This document shows positions 25,121 through 38,109 of a stretch of DNA of 64,000 nt, piece after piece. Under the pieces are notes generated by a model, which made no database searches, was not told the DNA's origin, and worked only from the letters and a program-made list of their open reading frames with translations. The stretch is from Manduca sexta (Eukaryota > Arthropoda > Insecta > Lepidoptera > Sphingidae). Each line of letters begins with the position of its first letter. The first letter of the stretch is position 1. Location: the NCBI RefSeq assembly GCF_014839805.1, contig NC_051141.1:20530777-20594776 (forward strand). The letters are read 5' to 3'. The position numbers and the translations under genes were made by a program.

Positions 25121-28100
25121 CACTCACAACACGCCTTTATCCCCAAGGAGAGGGCAGAAGCAAGAAAGGCGATATGTAGACAAAATTCAGATTTTCCTTA
25201 TAGACTGCTTTTATTAAGTATTAATACACGTTGGACTTTATTTCGGGGGAAGTGTTTAGTGAAAAGTAAATAAAAATTTATGATGTAAAATTAACACTTA
25301 TCTTTATTCGACATTTTGTAATATATACTTCAAAACTACGAAGGTACCCGAGCCACAGTTACGGCAGACTGTATAGTATACAATTAAGTGTAAACTTTCT
25401 TTCCCAACAATCGAGGAAGGTGTCAATTAACACTGAAACTGACAATCATTATTAATTTCACTCGTCCGTTACAGACATTAATTAATCATAGCTACCGGGA
25501 ATTTCAAAGGACGCTTTTAACTGCCTTATGGCTTGTCTACACGGTGCGAGTTACTGGACTGGCGGGGGAGACACCGTAATACTAGTGAACTCGCTATCAC
25601 TGTCCTATAGCTCGGAAAATGTAGAACATATATCAAAAAATACTTCAAGTTGGATCTCATGATAACCAGAGCAATGGTAGTGGCTGGTGGTGTAACTACT
25701 GACCAGCACGAATGTCAGCATAACCGGATCTTCTAATTAGTGATACCTGGTCAGAAGAAACCTCAAATAAGGGAAACTTACCACCTGGTTGCTTTAAGTG
25801 CCAAATCAAAATATTATACTCCAAATTCAGCTTCAATTTAACAGTACGATCCAAATAGTACTTAATTGGGCTTCAAATTACCGAATATGCCACAGCCATG
25901 TGTCCATTACATAAGGGTATATTATGTGAATATTATGTGAGCTAGTTTGAGCTACCTACATCATGAAACAGAAAACCTTGCTTTTGCATTTTATAGGATC
26001 ATCGAAATTGATTTGCTACCTATAGAAGGACATTGTGTGCTAATTAAAGCCGGGTAAAAAACAAAAAACACCGGTATATACCCACGCCTTTATAGGTGAT
26101 AACTCAGATGTCCATGTGCAGTTCCAACCCAAATTAACGCCTTGATCTTACGTGACGTGGCGCCACCACACGCATCCCGAACAAGCCTCGTCAAGTGTCA
26201 AGCACAGGCATCTGTTGTAATTAGATTTCGCGGGCGTGCCTGCGGTCAGGTCGGATTAATAACAGTCAAAAATAGAACATGTGTAAGGTAAATGGTGATA
26301 GTGCAACGGGAATTGGTAAATCTTCATTAAGGCGGTCCAGTTATTGTGAGTAGTAAACGTCAGAAGATTATTGCATGATACTGTCCGGACACAGGCTTTT
26401 TTTTAATGTTTATCAAAAGAATTGTATAAGAATATTGTTTACTTGTCAACGCGGCTGAGAATTGCCCCGCCATTGCAAATATTCAGACAGGGTAAATTGT
26501 TTATGCCACTTTAAGAATTGCAAGTGTTCGGTAAGAAAGTTTCGTCATCTGAATGAGGCATAATATGAGGAAATTTGCATACCGTAGTGTGTCATAAATA
26601 ACTTATGGTATAGTATGAATGTGAAATCTATCAAGTGTTGTAAAGCCAGTGTAAGTGATTGAAATGAATAAACCTACGAGACGTCATAATTTCTATGAAC
26701 TAATCCTTTTTACCAACGTGTTTATCTTCACAAATGGTTGGAAACCACCCATGACATAATTTAAAACACCTGAATATTCTCGGATTTATTTTAGAAATAA
26801 AGAAGTTAAAAGAGAATTATTATTGTATTCTTTGTTAAAACTAATAATAGCTCTTGAGTCTTTGTGTTATTGTTTCCCAAAAATACAGAGAAACTTTCTT
26901 TCATTCTACATTACTCGAGATTTTTTGCAAAAACTAAGAGAATGTTCTGAATTAAGTATGAATAACACCGGCCTGGTTGTAATCGACAAACTCCAAAGCT
27001 CTTTGTTCTATTTTATTGAAACAGTTATCAAAGGTTTTCCTGAAATAAATTTAAAGGTGATTTTTACGCCATAGTGTCCTTCCACCCTTAAACAATATCA
27101 ATGAAAATTTAGGGATCATTGCTCATTAATGACTTCGAGGAAGAGGTAGTGTACACACACATAATATTACTTAATATTATATACATATAATTTATTATAA
27201 CAATATCTTGTTCAAATAGCATGAATGCGAAAGGGCGGACCGGGGGGAACAGTAAAGGCGGGGTCGGAAGAAAATTACAGTATAAAAAACCGCGATAAAA
27301 TCTAATAATTAGTTTTATTTCTTTGTCTAACATTCGCGCAAACATAAAATATCATTACACAATCCTATTTCTTATATGAAATGAATTATGGATTGCTACA
27401 TCTTCACGGCATTAAAATGAGATGACCGGCTTATCTCGAGCTCGGATCGCTTCCTAACCCTCTCACCCCGGTTAGTAGTAGAGCGCACGGACTAGGGCGG
27501 ATTAAGGCCAAACGTGGACCCGCCACTGAGCTTGTGTTGAACGTATACGGCTAGGACCGTCTTTACACGGCGCGCAAGCCGATTCGCTGCTCAGAAAAGA
27601 TCGCCAGAAAAAGAAAAGGAAATTATTTTACGACCTTTGTTGAAAAGGAACATAATTATTTTTGTTGGCAAGGTTGGTTTTGATGCTCACGCGAAAAACG
27701 TGGTCCAGAAGCCCCATGCGACGATGTATGCGCTCCAAGACTGTCACTGACAAACTAAGGCTTAGGCAACGAAATAACTTAAAGGAAGATTAGTAATTCC
27801 GTTCCGGGATTCATGCTTTGGGTGCACTACCGGTCATACTGAATAGATATTATGGAAATTAGACGTGTTTTAGCTCCACAAAAAAATTCATAAACTTGGT
27901 GACATAATATTTTCTCTGAGCCAGTAGTACGAGGCCGGCCGATTAAGCCCAGAAGATAAATATTATGTTCTCAACGTGGTTGCTAATTTCAAAGAGTGAC
28001 GGTTCTGAAGGTTATACATTCCCGGGAAATATTTTCCTAAATGTGAAGTTATGGCTTGTGAGTAAAAGCTTGTAAAGGAACGTATATACCTACTGTCCGC

Positions 28101-29644
28101 GCACAAAGCGCGTTCGTGTGAAGAAACCTTTATTATCCAAAACAAACAACTCTCTCATTACTAACAATACAAAACTTGATAAAGGCACCCAACTATTAAT
28201 ATAATTTAATTGTGAAACTTGTTTAGAAGTATACACACGCTGCAGCTTCGGGCGACGTCGTACAACAAATGCAAACAAATTAAATTTTAATTATAGTTCA
28301 TAAACTTGAGATTTATGAATAATATTCTAGACGAAATGTTTATGACCTTTAACATTCACACGACAAACAGGTTATTATACGTCATCACCCCTGTACTATA
28401 AGATACCAGTGTTCAAATCAGTTAGAAAAAAAATATATGAGGTTACGTCTTTTTCCCGGCCTAGTGGCCATATTAACATTTTGGTAGTTTTGCACGCATT
28501 TAATTTTTTATGAGATTTTTTTTTATCCAATAATATGATTTTTATTACCGGATATCGATTATATTATGATATCTAAAAAAATTCGAGGCGTGTGCTTTGA
28601 ATTTATAGGCGAGATTCGGAAATGCGTCTAATCTGCCAAAAAATAAATTGACCGTTAATAAAATACCTACTTAAAAGCCGACTGCAGAAAAGATTTATTG
28701 TATTGCGCTTAAGTCTAAAGCTACTATTCTTATTCTGAAGAAGCATTCTCTTTAATCCTTATAGATATCTACATCACCTCTGAGTATACTATGAAATACT
28801 TTTAATCACGAGCAAGAAAATTCAGGTTAGCGAAGCAAAGCCAAAGCTAAAAAAAATGAAACAATAAATATTTTAATAGGATTATTGTATCACACGAGGA
28901 GAGTCAGCGAGCTTGAGCGGCTGTGAGTGGCGCGGCTGCACTCTGCACGTGTTGTGCGATGACAGCTCCATTTACCAACATTTTTGACAATCACATATGG
29001 CGATTGTAACGAGCAGCAGGCACGCCGTCGCGTCAAACTGTCAGTTCCGATGTACATGCGAGTGCAGCTCGACTGAACCGTACATTTCTGTGAAAGCATC
29101 AATGCCCGTGTTTCGATTAACTTAATTCAGCGCTTTTATACAGGGCTTGTCAAAAATATAATATTTCGTAGAACGCCTTTTCACAGATTTAAACCGGTGT
29201 CAGTTGCTGTTACCGACATGTTTGTTTAAAATCATGTTATCCTGAAAATTGGGAATTCAATTTCATTTCAGTTAATTTTTTAATTTTATATTATTCACAA
29301 ACAATTATAAAATATGATGAACATGTGTGCATACTTACTCCTATTATCCCTGCATTGTTATGATTGGTTTTCAATAAAAGCTAACTTAAGTGAATAAATG
29401 TTGTATATGACTTAACTATTATATTATTTATCAAATTACGATGCACTCGAAATTTAGTGGCTTAGTTGCAAACGTTATTTTTATATGTAATTATTGAATA
29501 TTATATTAATATTGATCGCGCATTAGATTCATTACCAACCTACACATGTTCTGAAGAGTCAGATTTCTAATACAACATTTTATATACTATACCAGTAAAT
29601 TACACAATATTTCAAATACAATCTGATATGTAAGCACGTTATAT

Positions 29645-29882
29645 AGGCGCGCACCGAGCGACGCGGGGCCCGGGGAGGGGCGGCGGGTTGTAGGGGGCGG
29701 GGTGCGGGTTTTAATAAAGCTGCTCGCAAATCATCCACTCGATGAGTACAATTACCGTAAATAACAACGTTATTATCGTAATGTTGGCGGCGAGGTGCCG
29801 ACGTATCTCGCAACCCTCGCCAAACCGGAGTGGCGACCGGCCGCCGCGCCCGCCCCGGGACCGACGGGTGTTGTGGGCCCAT
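29645..29882. other. CpG-rich patch with two GC-rich shoulders
   Basis: Two GC-rich shoulders (29645-29715 and 29775-29882) flank an AT-rich centre. A 100-codon minus-strand ORF spans it but shows no domain and is low-complexity at its ends. No repeat signature was seen. Possibly regulatory. Confidence 0.2.
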
Positions 29883-30039
29883 TTGGGAACGTCTTATTTT
29901 AAACGTTGACTGGTTTTAGGGGTTACATTTCAAGATTGTAGACAACGAAGTCGATTAATAATTCCTTGGAAATATATCACTGACGGAACGGGATAGCTAA
30001 TCGAGCCGCTATTTAACCACAGTCTATTCTTCTATTTGA

Positions 30040-30147
30040 TGAAATTTGTTATGGAGATAGTGTGAGACCCTGGAAAGGACATAGGCTACTTTGCTTTTAT
30101 TCCGAAAAACTCTTTAACGCAGGCGAAGCTGCGAGAATAAGCTAGTA
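30040..30147 (+). repeat. Non-LTR retrotransposon 3' tail
   Basis: TGAGACCCTGGAAAGGACAT, AGGCTACTTTGCTTTTATTC, then ACGCAGGCGAAGCTGCGAG and AAGCTAGT. Same closing pattern as 23521-23640 but a different variant. Only the tail remains. Confidence 0.6.
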
Positions 30148-33089
30148 ATTAATATAAATTTATTACTCGCTATTTCATTAAATCATTACGGTGACGCGTA
30201 CTGACGCGTGCGTGACGTAGCGACGCCGTAGCTGCAACACTACAGCGTTATTTCCATTTCCCAAACATGATATATTGTATACCGAAGCGGCCAAATGCAC
30301 GCAAGCTATTTCGACCGGCTCTTAAATATTTATAAATTTTATATAGATTTGTCTAATAATCGCCGGATATTTTTACTTAAACATCTTCATCTAATACTAA
30401 TTAAAATGAAATCGTTTTAATAAGGTACACATTTCTCAGCAATCCGCCTCTAAGATATAAATTTTATATAACTCCGTTTTTTGTTCGCAGCGGGGCTAAA
30501 TCTCGCCACAACAGTACATAAATCAAGTAATTTTCTTTGTATTAACCGCGACAGAGAGAAATTGGGTACGGGTTTATTACTGGGAATAAATCTGTGTTTA
30601 TTCAAGGAAATATCTCCATACTCGGCTCGCCTGCAGCTTAACACATAATTAACTAGAAATAGAGTCGCTCAGTAAAAAACATATATCGTTGTCTGAATTA
30701 TATGATAAACAAAAAACAATAGCTTTATTAGTGGTCACTTACTGTAGTGTTAGCTTGTGTTGACAATCGTGAGTTTGATTCAAAGGAAAATTTCTGAATT
30801 ATGCCCTTACACCGTGTGGATAGGACACACTAGTTGTTTATTGCCGCGAAAGGACACATCTATTACTTTCATTAAACTCTTACTACAAATATAACTATAC
30901 TACTACGTATAAAGTGCAACAAACTTAAACCGTTTATGCTATGAACGCACACATGAATAAATCTTAAAAAATTGACTGTTTTACGCACACGAATGTATAT
31001 AGATTGTGAACGATATGTATAAGCATTTTATCTTCATATTAGATAGAAAGAAAATATGTAACATTGTTCATATATTTATATTGTCTAATGTTTTGAAAAA
31101 TACGCGTCAGTTGGCGGGATAAGATCTTTGCGTCGATCGACCGAAACACACGCTTGTTCAGTCAGCGACCGTAATGATTGACGTCAGATTGTCGAATCCG
31201 ATTATAAACGAATCAAAGTAACTCTTAATTCATGAGCGCTACAATTAAAAAATATCCTGATTGTTTAACTTGCGCGATCTATCCGGATATGGGATTATTA
31301 TCGTTTATTAATTTAGTCCGTAATGCGACAACGCTCTGCCCCACTCCTGAATCGTTTCTATTTCACTTAACAACGGAACCAAAACCTCCCGCCTTTTCCA
31401 AATACAATCAATTAACTTGACGCTTCCACGGTACAGCACGCGCTTAGACAGTTCTAAAGCTATTCAGCTATATAACTCGACTCGACACTCAACACTGAGA
31501 CATTAGATAACAACAACGATGGCTTATTAGACCTACACAAAACTCGTCCACAATGCTATTGTACAGTAAGTCAAATATTCTTTGTCCATAGCGTCGGCCA
31601 CTGTAATTACTTTTGTAGTTGCGATGACAAATAAGACACAATGCGAGGCCCCGCGGCGATGGACTCGCACAGGATCCAGATTTGCGCCTGGAGACAAGTT
31701 AGTACAATATAAGGGCTCAGAAATAATGTACACAACATATTTCTTGTTCAACAAACTTGTTATTGTAATATAGTTCTGTGTTAGTAATAAATAAATAAAC
31801 CCAGCCGTTACACATAGAATAACGAGCTCATAGTCAGCTTTAACTTTTGTGTGGTTGGTACTAAATACGAGAAATTTATGTTTTTTCATCTATATTGGAC
31901 GAATATTTACAATTCCCTTTAATATAAACCTAATATTTTATCACTGCGCGAGAACTATAAGCGCCTCGTTCCACAGAGAGCACGGTGCCCACTGTGCCGC
32001 GGTAAAAGAGCTTATGCTAGAGAGCTAGCTCTAAGAAGATCACGCTTTTTTCATATAATTCAAAGTGTGTAAAATAATATATTCTTCTAACGCTCTTCGT
32101 ACTTCACTAGGCTGCTTGAGGATTGTGTTCAAGCGGACATCAGGCATAAAAACAAACCCAAATTAAGGTTTTTTTACTACTAAACGAGGAAATGGGTATG
32201 AAATGTCAGCTGTCACTCACTGGGCGACTTGCCACGCCTACCCATAAACAGTGACCACATCAGTCGCTATGCAGAGGACTACGAGCGGCATCATCCTCTC
32301 GGCGTACTATTGTATGAATAAATACGGAAAGCGATATATTCATATCTTTGTATAGCAATGTACATACTACAGAAACATTTCCGTAAAGTTTTTCAAAACG
32401 ATTCCACTTTTATGTTTTTTTATAGAGCCCTGTCACCTCTCCTAGTAGTAGTTAAGCGCTATCACTAAACAGGAAAAATGATGCAAAAAACTTTAAAATA
32501 CAAACTACCACAAGCCCTTTTTCACCTTGAACAGATGTTAAATACACAGCTAATTATTCAAAACTATAAAGTCTTAACACACACAAACAGCATTCATATT
32601 TCGTGCCAGCACAATGATGACGACAATCACTGTCTCTCTCTGGTCTGTATGAATTAAAACTTCCCAAATACTCATGTTCCTTGCAATAAAGACGATTTCT
32701 TCACCTCCCATTAAAATTATTTTATCAGTTTGTGAAATCGTAATAGACAGAGGTATATATCATACATTTGTATCACTGTGTATTTAGCTGGCGACTTGGC
32801 TTTGGTCCAAAGTGGACGATCGATAACAACCCACAGTCCACGTGTGCCTTCGGCCTAAACCGTATCAGTGGTGGACAAAATCATCAGAAATATTGCATAA
32901 GTTTTTAAGTTTTTCTCTTAAAACTTATTTATACCTGTATATAAAAAAGCAACATGTCCTTTGCAATAGATTAATCTTTAGCAATCCTTTCGAAATGGGA
33001 ATCTTGGAGTTGTATTCTTCATTAACCAACACCTAGCTCTTATGATAGTATCGGAAATACAACGTATTGACTAATCGCTCCTATGGCCT

Positions 33090-33240
33090 ATTTCAATAAC
33101 CGATCCCAATCTTAATCTTAGACCCCGAGAATAAACCAAACGAAATAAGTAATTTGTAAGCATGTTTGAAAACTTTATTTTGATTATTCCATTTTCTCGA
33201 TCGATAAGATCGATTGGGGTCGTTTATTAAAATCGGCGGT
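33090..33240. mobile_element. Short MITE, family B, copy 2
   Basis: About 150 bp with terminal inverted repeats of roughly 25 bp: TTTCAATAACCGATCCCAAT at the left, and the complement of it at the right as ATTGGGGTCGTTTATTAAAA. The interior CGAAATAAGTAATTTGTAAG matches copy 1 at 11910. A 70-codon minus-strand ORF across it is incidental. Confidence 0.7.
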
Positions 33241-35511
33241 AATTCAAGAGGGAAGCATACGAAAGAGCTACTGATGCGCATGCACTCCTGATATTCTCTC
33301 AACAATAACCGCCAGCGATGTTATATCGTGCGGCGAGTTGTTGCCAAATGTCGCGTTTTGGCGGAAGCGGCGGCACCGTGTTCTTCGCAATGAACAGCCC
33401 GCCGTTAATATGGCTCATTAGAAAGATAGATCGTAGTATAATGTTATTACTTATTTAATTTCAAATATTCATTAATGTTCAATAACTACTCATCTATGAA
33501 ACCTTCCCGTAACACTTACCAGGCAAGCATAAAGACCTAATTAGTGAACAACTGCTTGCATGCGTGATGACCACGATTTAATCACAAGTGTTGTGTAATT
33601 AGCGCCCCTTCAAGTACTATACTTGCTGCATTAATTATACTCAACAACTGTACCGTGCTCCACTCACCTCTGGGCCGGACCGACGCTGCCCGGCCGACTA
33701 TTTGCACTGCGCGATCCATCTTAATTCACATTAGCTGTTTGAATCTACTAACACAAAACACACAGTCGTTTCTGTGTGAGCCCTACGGCTAATCCTTTAT
33801 GAGGATGTACGGCGTGCCCAGAGAGAAGAACTTAAAGGTTTGAAATTATATTTTAAGGTGATATTTTAGTAATTAAAAGGGCTTGTATGGTTTAAATGTT
33901 TAAAAGACTTACCACCGATGTCCTTAATAGCGTAAGTCGTGATGTAACTAATTTACCGTTTGCTAATTTTACGATATGCTGCCTGGTTTGAACAGCTAGA
34001 CCACTAGCGCGAAATTCGGCGCGACTACACCGTTTTACCCCCACCATACACAAATACAGAAATCCGCTGCCAACACTGCGGTCATATCTTTCGGGCTAGA
34101 ATCGGTCTGATAAGTCACCAGCGTAGGTGTATATCGTACCTCGCATCTTCTACGAACGCTACTTAATCATCTCTCGTAGATGTCAATTACCAATGATGAT
34201 GATGATGATATGACATGAAAGTGCAGTCCAACGCCGATCAATTGACTGCTACTAAATCAATATAACAAAAACGAAACGATTTTGTAAAATGTTCAAGTTC
34301 TTACCAATCACAAATAATTTCCTTAACTTGAGATACCAGCTCCAAAGACTTATATTTCTGCCATACTTTATGTCGGTTTGTGTAACCCTCACTCGTGAGC
34401 GGGAGCGCGTCGTATCCGGGCTTTGAGGGCGAAGGTGATAATAAAATAACATCATATGTTCCGCTGATAAACGGCCCGGTGATATATACAGCGCCCTCGA
34501 CCCGCCGACCTCAGGGCTGTCAACTCATCGGGGCCTTCGAGAAACTGTTATATAGTGACACCGTGTCGTGAATTTTGAAAATATATTAAGGGATGCATTG
34601 CATCTGCTTCTTACGAGTATGACGTGGGTTAGTAATGCCTGTTTAGACTTCGAACTTCAGACATCAGCTTGTCTACCTGTAAAGGTATTATTACTAAATA
34701 TGGAAGATAAATGCGCGCGACCTGCACTATTACACTTTCGGTTTGCAAACGCGAGAACTATAAAAACATTCTGTGCCTAGCACCTGTGAAAGCTGCTCAA
34801 AATATATGGAGATTTAAACTTTTATTATGTTTGGGCAGCCCTCGCCGGCGCCATTGTGCGGCGCTGCGGGAACTGGGAGCACAATGCGCGTCTCCCGTGA
34901 CGTTATCGGTCACCATCGACAACCGCTTTGTCGTGCCCATAACGATATCAAAGGGTCTGTGGTTTTAGCGCGAGCAAGAATTATGCACGAGAAATAGACA
35001 CCACGAGCCACGGATCGGGTGAAGCCACATGCAAATGCACCGCCGGGAACGATTTATCGATTCCGTCATGTTTGCTTTCCATATAACATCACACTAGTAT
35101 TAACTGTTATGGTGCTATAATATATTATGTATAAATAATAATAAATGAATATTTAACTATTCGCATCTTAGCATACATAATATTATTATTTTTATTTATT
35201 GTGCTTTTAATTATATAAAATCCGATGGGTTGGCATGTCCTTATGGATAAAACCCAGAAATAAATATAGATCAAAAAGTATATAATATATTTAATTAACT
35301 AATTAATATTGAAATGTAAAAATAAGTTCAACAATTTGTATTGCCTGATCCAAGACATCACCTTGTTCTACATAAATTACACAATTTTATTTAAAAAGTA
35401 ATTCGTTTTCATTAACTGCCCCATAATATGCTATAAACGCTATAATATACACTGCACTATACTTACATCTTTATGCGCAAATCATAAAATTATGATGTAA
35501 TATTTAATAAT
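33241..35511. other. No plus-strand gene recognised; LINE relic inside
   Basis: Contains the LINE end at 34000-34215 and a minus-strand exon-like stretch at 33668-33719 (see findings). 34830-34975 is GC-rich with a short ORF of no known similarity. 35100-35510 is extremely AT-rich and featureless. Confidence 0.5.
34000..34215 (+). pseudogene. 3' end of a non-LTR retrotransposon ORF with zinc-finger motif, then (GAT)n tail
   Basis: In one frame 34062-34166 reads IRCQHCGHIFRARIGLISHQ then RRCISYLASSTNAT and a stop. The spacing C-x2-C, F-x-A-R-I-G-L, S-H-x-R-x-C is the zinc-finger-like end found at the C-terminus of some LINE reverse transcriptase polyproteins. It is followed by a GAT repeat (34193-34210), a common LINE tail. 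No reverse transcriptase or endonuclease remains upstream, as expected of a 5'-truncated copy. Exact clade not determined. Confidence 0.7.
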
Positions 35512-35570
35512 GATGTTATTACGTCGTTGAATGGTTGTGTTCGGCACGGGCGGACGGTATTGTCCGCGGG
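35512..35570 (+). promoter_or_regulatory. Possible 5' UTR / transcription start region with an overlapping upstream ORF
   Basis: DNA composition switches sharply from very AT-rich sequence (35100-35510) to GC-rich sequence at about 35522, just before the candidate start codon. An upstream ATG at 35531 opens a 19-codon ORF in another frame that ends with TGA at 35590, overlapping the proposed main start. If transcripts include this ATG it could lower translation of the cyclase. No TATA box or clear initiator was identified, so the transcription start is unknown; an upstream non-coding exon is equally possible. Confidence 0.25.
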
Positions 35571-35622
35571 ATGGGACCGGACGACAATGACGTGGAACTC
35601 GACGGGCGGACAAAGCCTTCAT
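35571..35622 (+). CDS. Candidate first coding exon of the adenylate cyclase gene (partial)
   Basis: Proposed first coding exon of the type 5/6-like adenylate cyclase. ATG at 35571 opens 17 codons reading MGPDDNDVELDGRTKPS plus one base, and runs straight into a strong donor, GTGAGT, at 35623. The frame is open upstream to an in-frame TGA at 35511 with no earlier in-frame ATG, so this ATG decides the start. The peptide is short, acidic then basic, with no signal peptide, as expected for a cytosolic N-terminus. The exon ends in phase 1 and exon 2, 2.3 kb downstream, starts in the matching phase. When spliced to the acceptor before 37967 it gives an uninterrupted frame (a Cys codon at the junction). 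Seen: ATG, open frame, donor and phase match. Inferred: that it belongs to this gene, since the cyclase N-terminus is poorly conserved. It could be a chance ORF or part of a 5' UTR exon. Confidence 0.45.
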
Positions 35623-37966
35623 GTGAGTGTAAAGCATTGCTCTATTACACGCACATGTAAGGCTGAGAGCATGATCGGATTATGCGAGTTCACTGCACGC
35701 GAGATTTTATCTAAAGACACGGTGTTACAGCCGTCTTCACAAACAATACTATGAGGACGCATAGTGTCGGCAATTTCATTCTTTTGGGCTTTGTGTAGCT
35801 TTTTTTCTGAGAGGCAACTGAAATAAGTGTTATTTCAATATTAGTCAATCGCAGCGCCTCATGCCTGCGCACTGCAAAAACTGTCATGACATTTGCAGTG
35901 CAGTGCATTGCAGACTTATAACATTCCTTATGTCTTAGCTAAATAACTTTTATGAATATATTATAATAGGGGCCTAGGTTTATATTGCGTTAGCTCTTGT
36001 GACTCGTTCCCATTCACATTAGACACTTGTTTCACCGCCGCCTAGGAAACGTATAACATATATTAATTATTTATTTATTTTATTTATTTAGCACTTCATA
36101 TACATAAGTATACCGGCGGACTATGGCAAGAGCTATCAGAAATATATAATTCTCGCTGAGAGATGCTCGCGCGGCGGTCTGTACACTCGCCGAGAGACTC
36201 CCAGCCGACATTCGATACAACATTGCGAGTAATCGTTCGTAGCACTTATACTCTCGCTGTAGCCCACCAACAAAACGTTCGGGACTATACAGCCGCTCGC
36301 CGATGCTCGCTAACTCGTTTCAAGATTTCGCCGACGGTGGGACAGGAGCCTTAGCGTATCATTAAACCACGGAACAAAAAAAAATGTATATCATAAAACT
36401 GACTTGAACTAAGTGACATGCGATGGACAAATATTTGTGGACCTCGCAAACATTATTTTTTTTAAGGAATTCCCCAGCATTTGGCCTCGAGTCTATTTAT
36501 GTACAAATTTCCCATGAATTATGAAATTATAAATAAAAGTTTCGATATTCTTGAAATTACGAAACCGCAAGTCTAGAATCTAAATATAAACTATGAAATG
36601 TTAACAGTCCGATGGTCGACCAGTTTTCCATAAAGTTACAAACATCAATGTACTTGAATAGAGTAAGTATCGCGGGCAGCGGTCGCCGGGCGCGGCTCGC
36701 GCACATGTTCCCGCCCCGCGGGACAGAGCGTAAGCTGCAAAGTAGAATATCATCCCACAACTCGGGAGAAATATTAAAACCGGTCGATGTTTTCCATACT
36801 AACTTTAAGTCAACTGAATATTAAATGTTATTACGGAATTATAAATTATACTAGGTCCATACTGACTTCGTTATGTAATTTTTTTTTAACTAGATAGCAA
36901 ATTAACTTATTTGTTGGTCTCGTGACCGATTAAATGTAAAAAATACACTACTTTTTTATATTTAACGCTATATAGTACTTTACCGAGCTAGGACCAATGT
37001 TAATGTTCCAATGTGTGTGTACGCGTCCGTTGTTAATCACATTAATGTGGTGAAGGAGGAAACACGGCTGCGTATTTATTTGTTCGATCACATTAATCAG
37101 TAGGAAACTCTTGCGGGCAACTTTGGACAGGCCCTTCTGACGCAGCCAATACTTTTGTGCTCTAAGGATATAATAGAATAACTTTCAACTTCCAACCCCC
37201 AATAACATACCTTTGCTAATAGCCAACGAGTCAGTGGATCACCTGGTAGTGAGTAGTCACCGCATTCATACACAATACTAGAGGAATCATTAGTCTTAAG
37301 CTACATAAAAACAACTTTTGCTCCAATGTATCAATTGTGTCTCGAGTCTCGACCGAACCATTATTATAATCGGTTCTCGTGCTAAATACGTGGGATACCC
37401 ACGTGGGCGATTTAATTGTAAAAGCTCATTAGTTTCGGATAAGCCACCTCGACATCTCGGTCACCTCCGAGACAAACTGGATGATGCCCCTGCGGAGGAT
37501 ACGTTAAAGGTGCGAACTGGGGGATAAAGAGCGCGGAAAGCGAGTGTCGAAAACGCGTGTAAATGTCGAAGATTAATTTTATAATTCCCGTTTTTATTTG
37601 AATGAGGTATGTTACTTGTTACAATCTCTGAGTACCCCAAATTGTAAACGTAAGCTTTCGAGGACCTTTCTATATAATATTATTTCCATCATATCCCAAG
37701 TCTATATGCCAATATATTAACGCTTATGTAAGTATGCCTTCAGGACTTTGCCGTAATACTATTGTACTGACGCCACAGAGCTTCCGTCACGTAACATCGG
37801 CCACGTACTGCCATACAAATACATTCTGTTCACACCAGACGATACGTGATACGTCACATTATTTGCATCGAAATTGAAATTCCTTTTTAACAATACCTTC
37901 TCAACGTGGAGCCTGTTAGAAGGTTAAGCGCTGGTCGCTAAGGGTGCGCGCTTGTTGCAGAAGCAG
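35623..37966 (+). other. Putative intron 1 of the adenylate cyclase gene
   Basis: Begins with donor GTGAGT at 35623 and ends with the tandem acceptor AGs at 37959-37966. About 2.3 kb of mostly AT-rich DNA. A moderately GC-rich patch at 36155-36355 carries a 63-codon plus-strand ORF with no recognisable similarity, and a second patch lies at 36665-36735. Exists as an intron only if the proposed exon 1 is right. Confidence 0.4.
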
Positions 37967-38109
37967 GCGCGGAAGGTGGGTTGGGCGCCGGCGGAGGCGG
38001 AAGCGACGAGGAGGGTGACGGGCGCGTCAGCTGCTGGCGGCGCTGTCTCAACGCGTGCCCGCCGAAGGTGCGCGCGCTCTGCGACTCCAACCGATTCGAC
38101 AACTTGCAT
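37967..38109 (+). CDS. Adenylate cyclase type 5/6-like, exon 2 (cytosolic N-terminus)
   Basis: Internal coding exon of a membrane adenylate cyclase, the enzyme that makes cyclic AMP from ATP at the plasma membrane under G-protein control. The frame reads a Gly-rich, acidic linker (GGGGSDEEGDG), then VSCWRRCLNACPPK, then SNRFDNLH. It ends in phase 0 at a consensus donor, GTAAGT, at 38110, and continues in frame into VEMLYQRYF of exon 3. Vertebrate type 6 cyclase has a similar order: a Cys-Trp-Arg-Arg motif, a short basic stretch, then LYQRYFF just before helix 1. A TAA stop at 37939 in this frame and the absence of an ATG show that it is not a first exon. Three AGs three bases apart (37959-37960, 37962-37963, 37965-37966) make the exact 5' edge uncertain. 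I chose the last because it gives an open frame with the proposed exon 1. The cysteines could be palmitoylation sites, which is inference. Confidence 0.75.

Larger units (their letters stand above)
17401..33089. other. No gene recognised outside listed repeats
   Basis: Mostly AT-rich. GC-rich non-repeat patches at 18300-18440, 19070-19175, 20225-20345, 21370-21550 and 29645-29882 may be regulatory. All ORFs are short and without recognisable domains. Confidence 0.5.

Noticed and set aside
31533..31889. 118-codon minus-strand ORF as a gene
   Set aside because: No recognisable domain; overlaps another ORF on the plus strand and looks like chance in stop-poor DNA.
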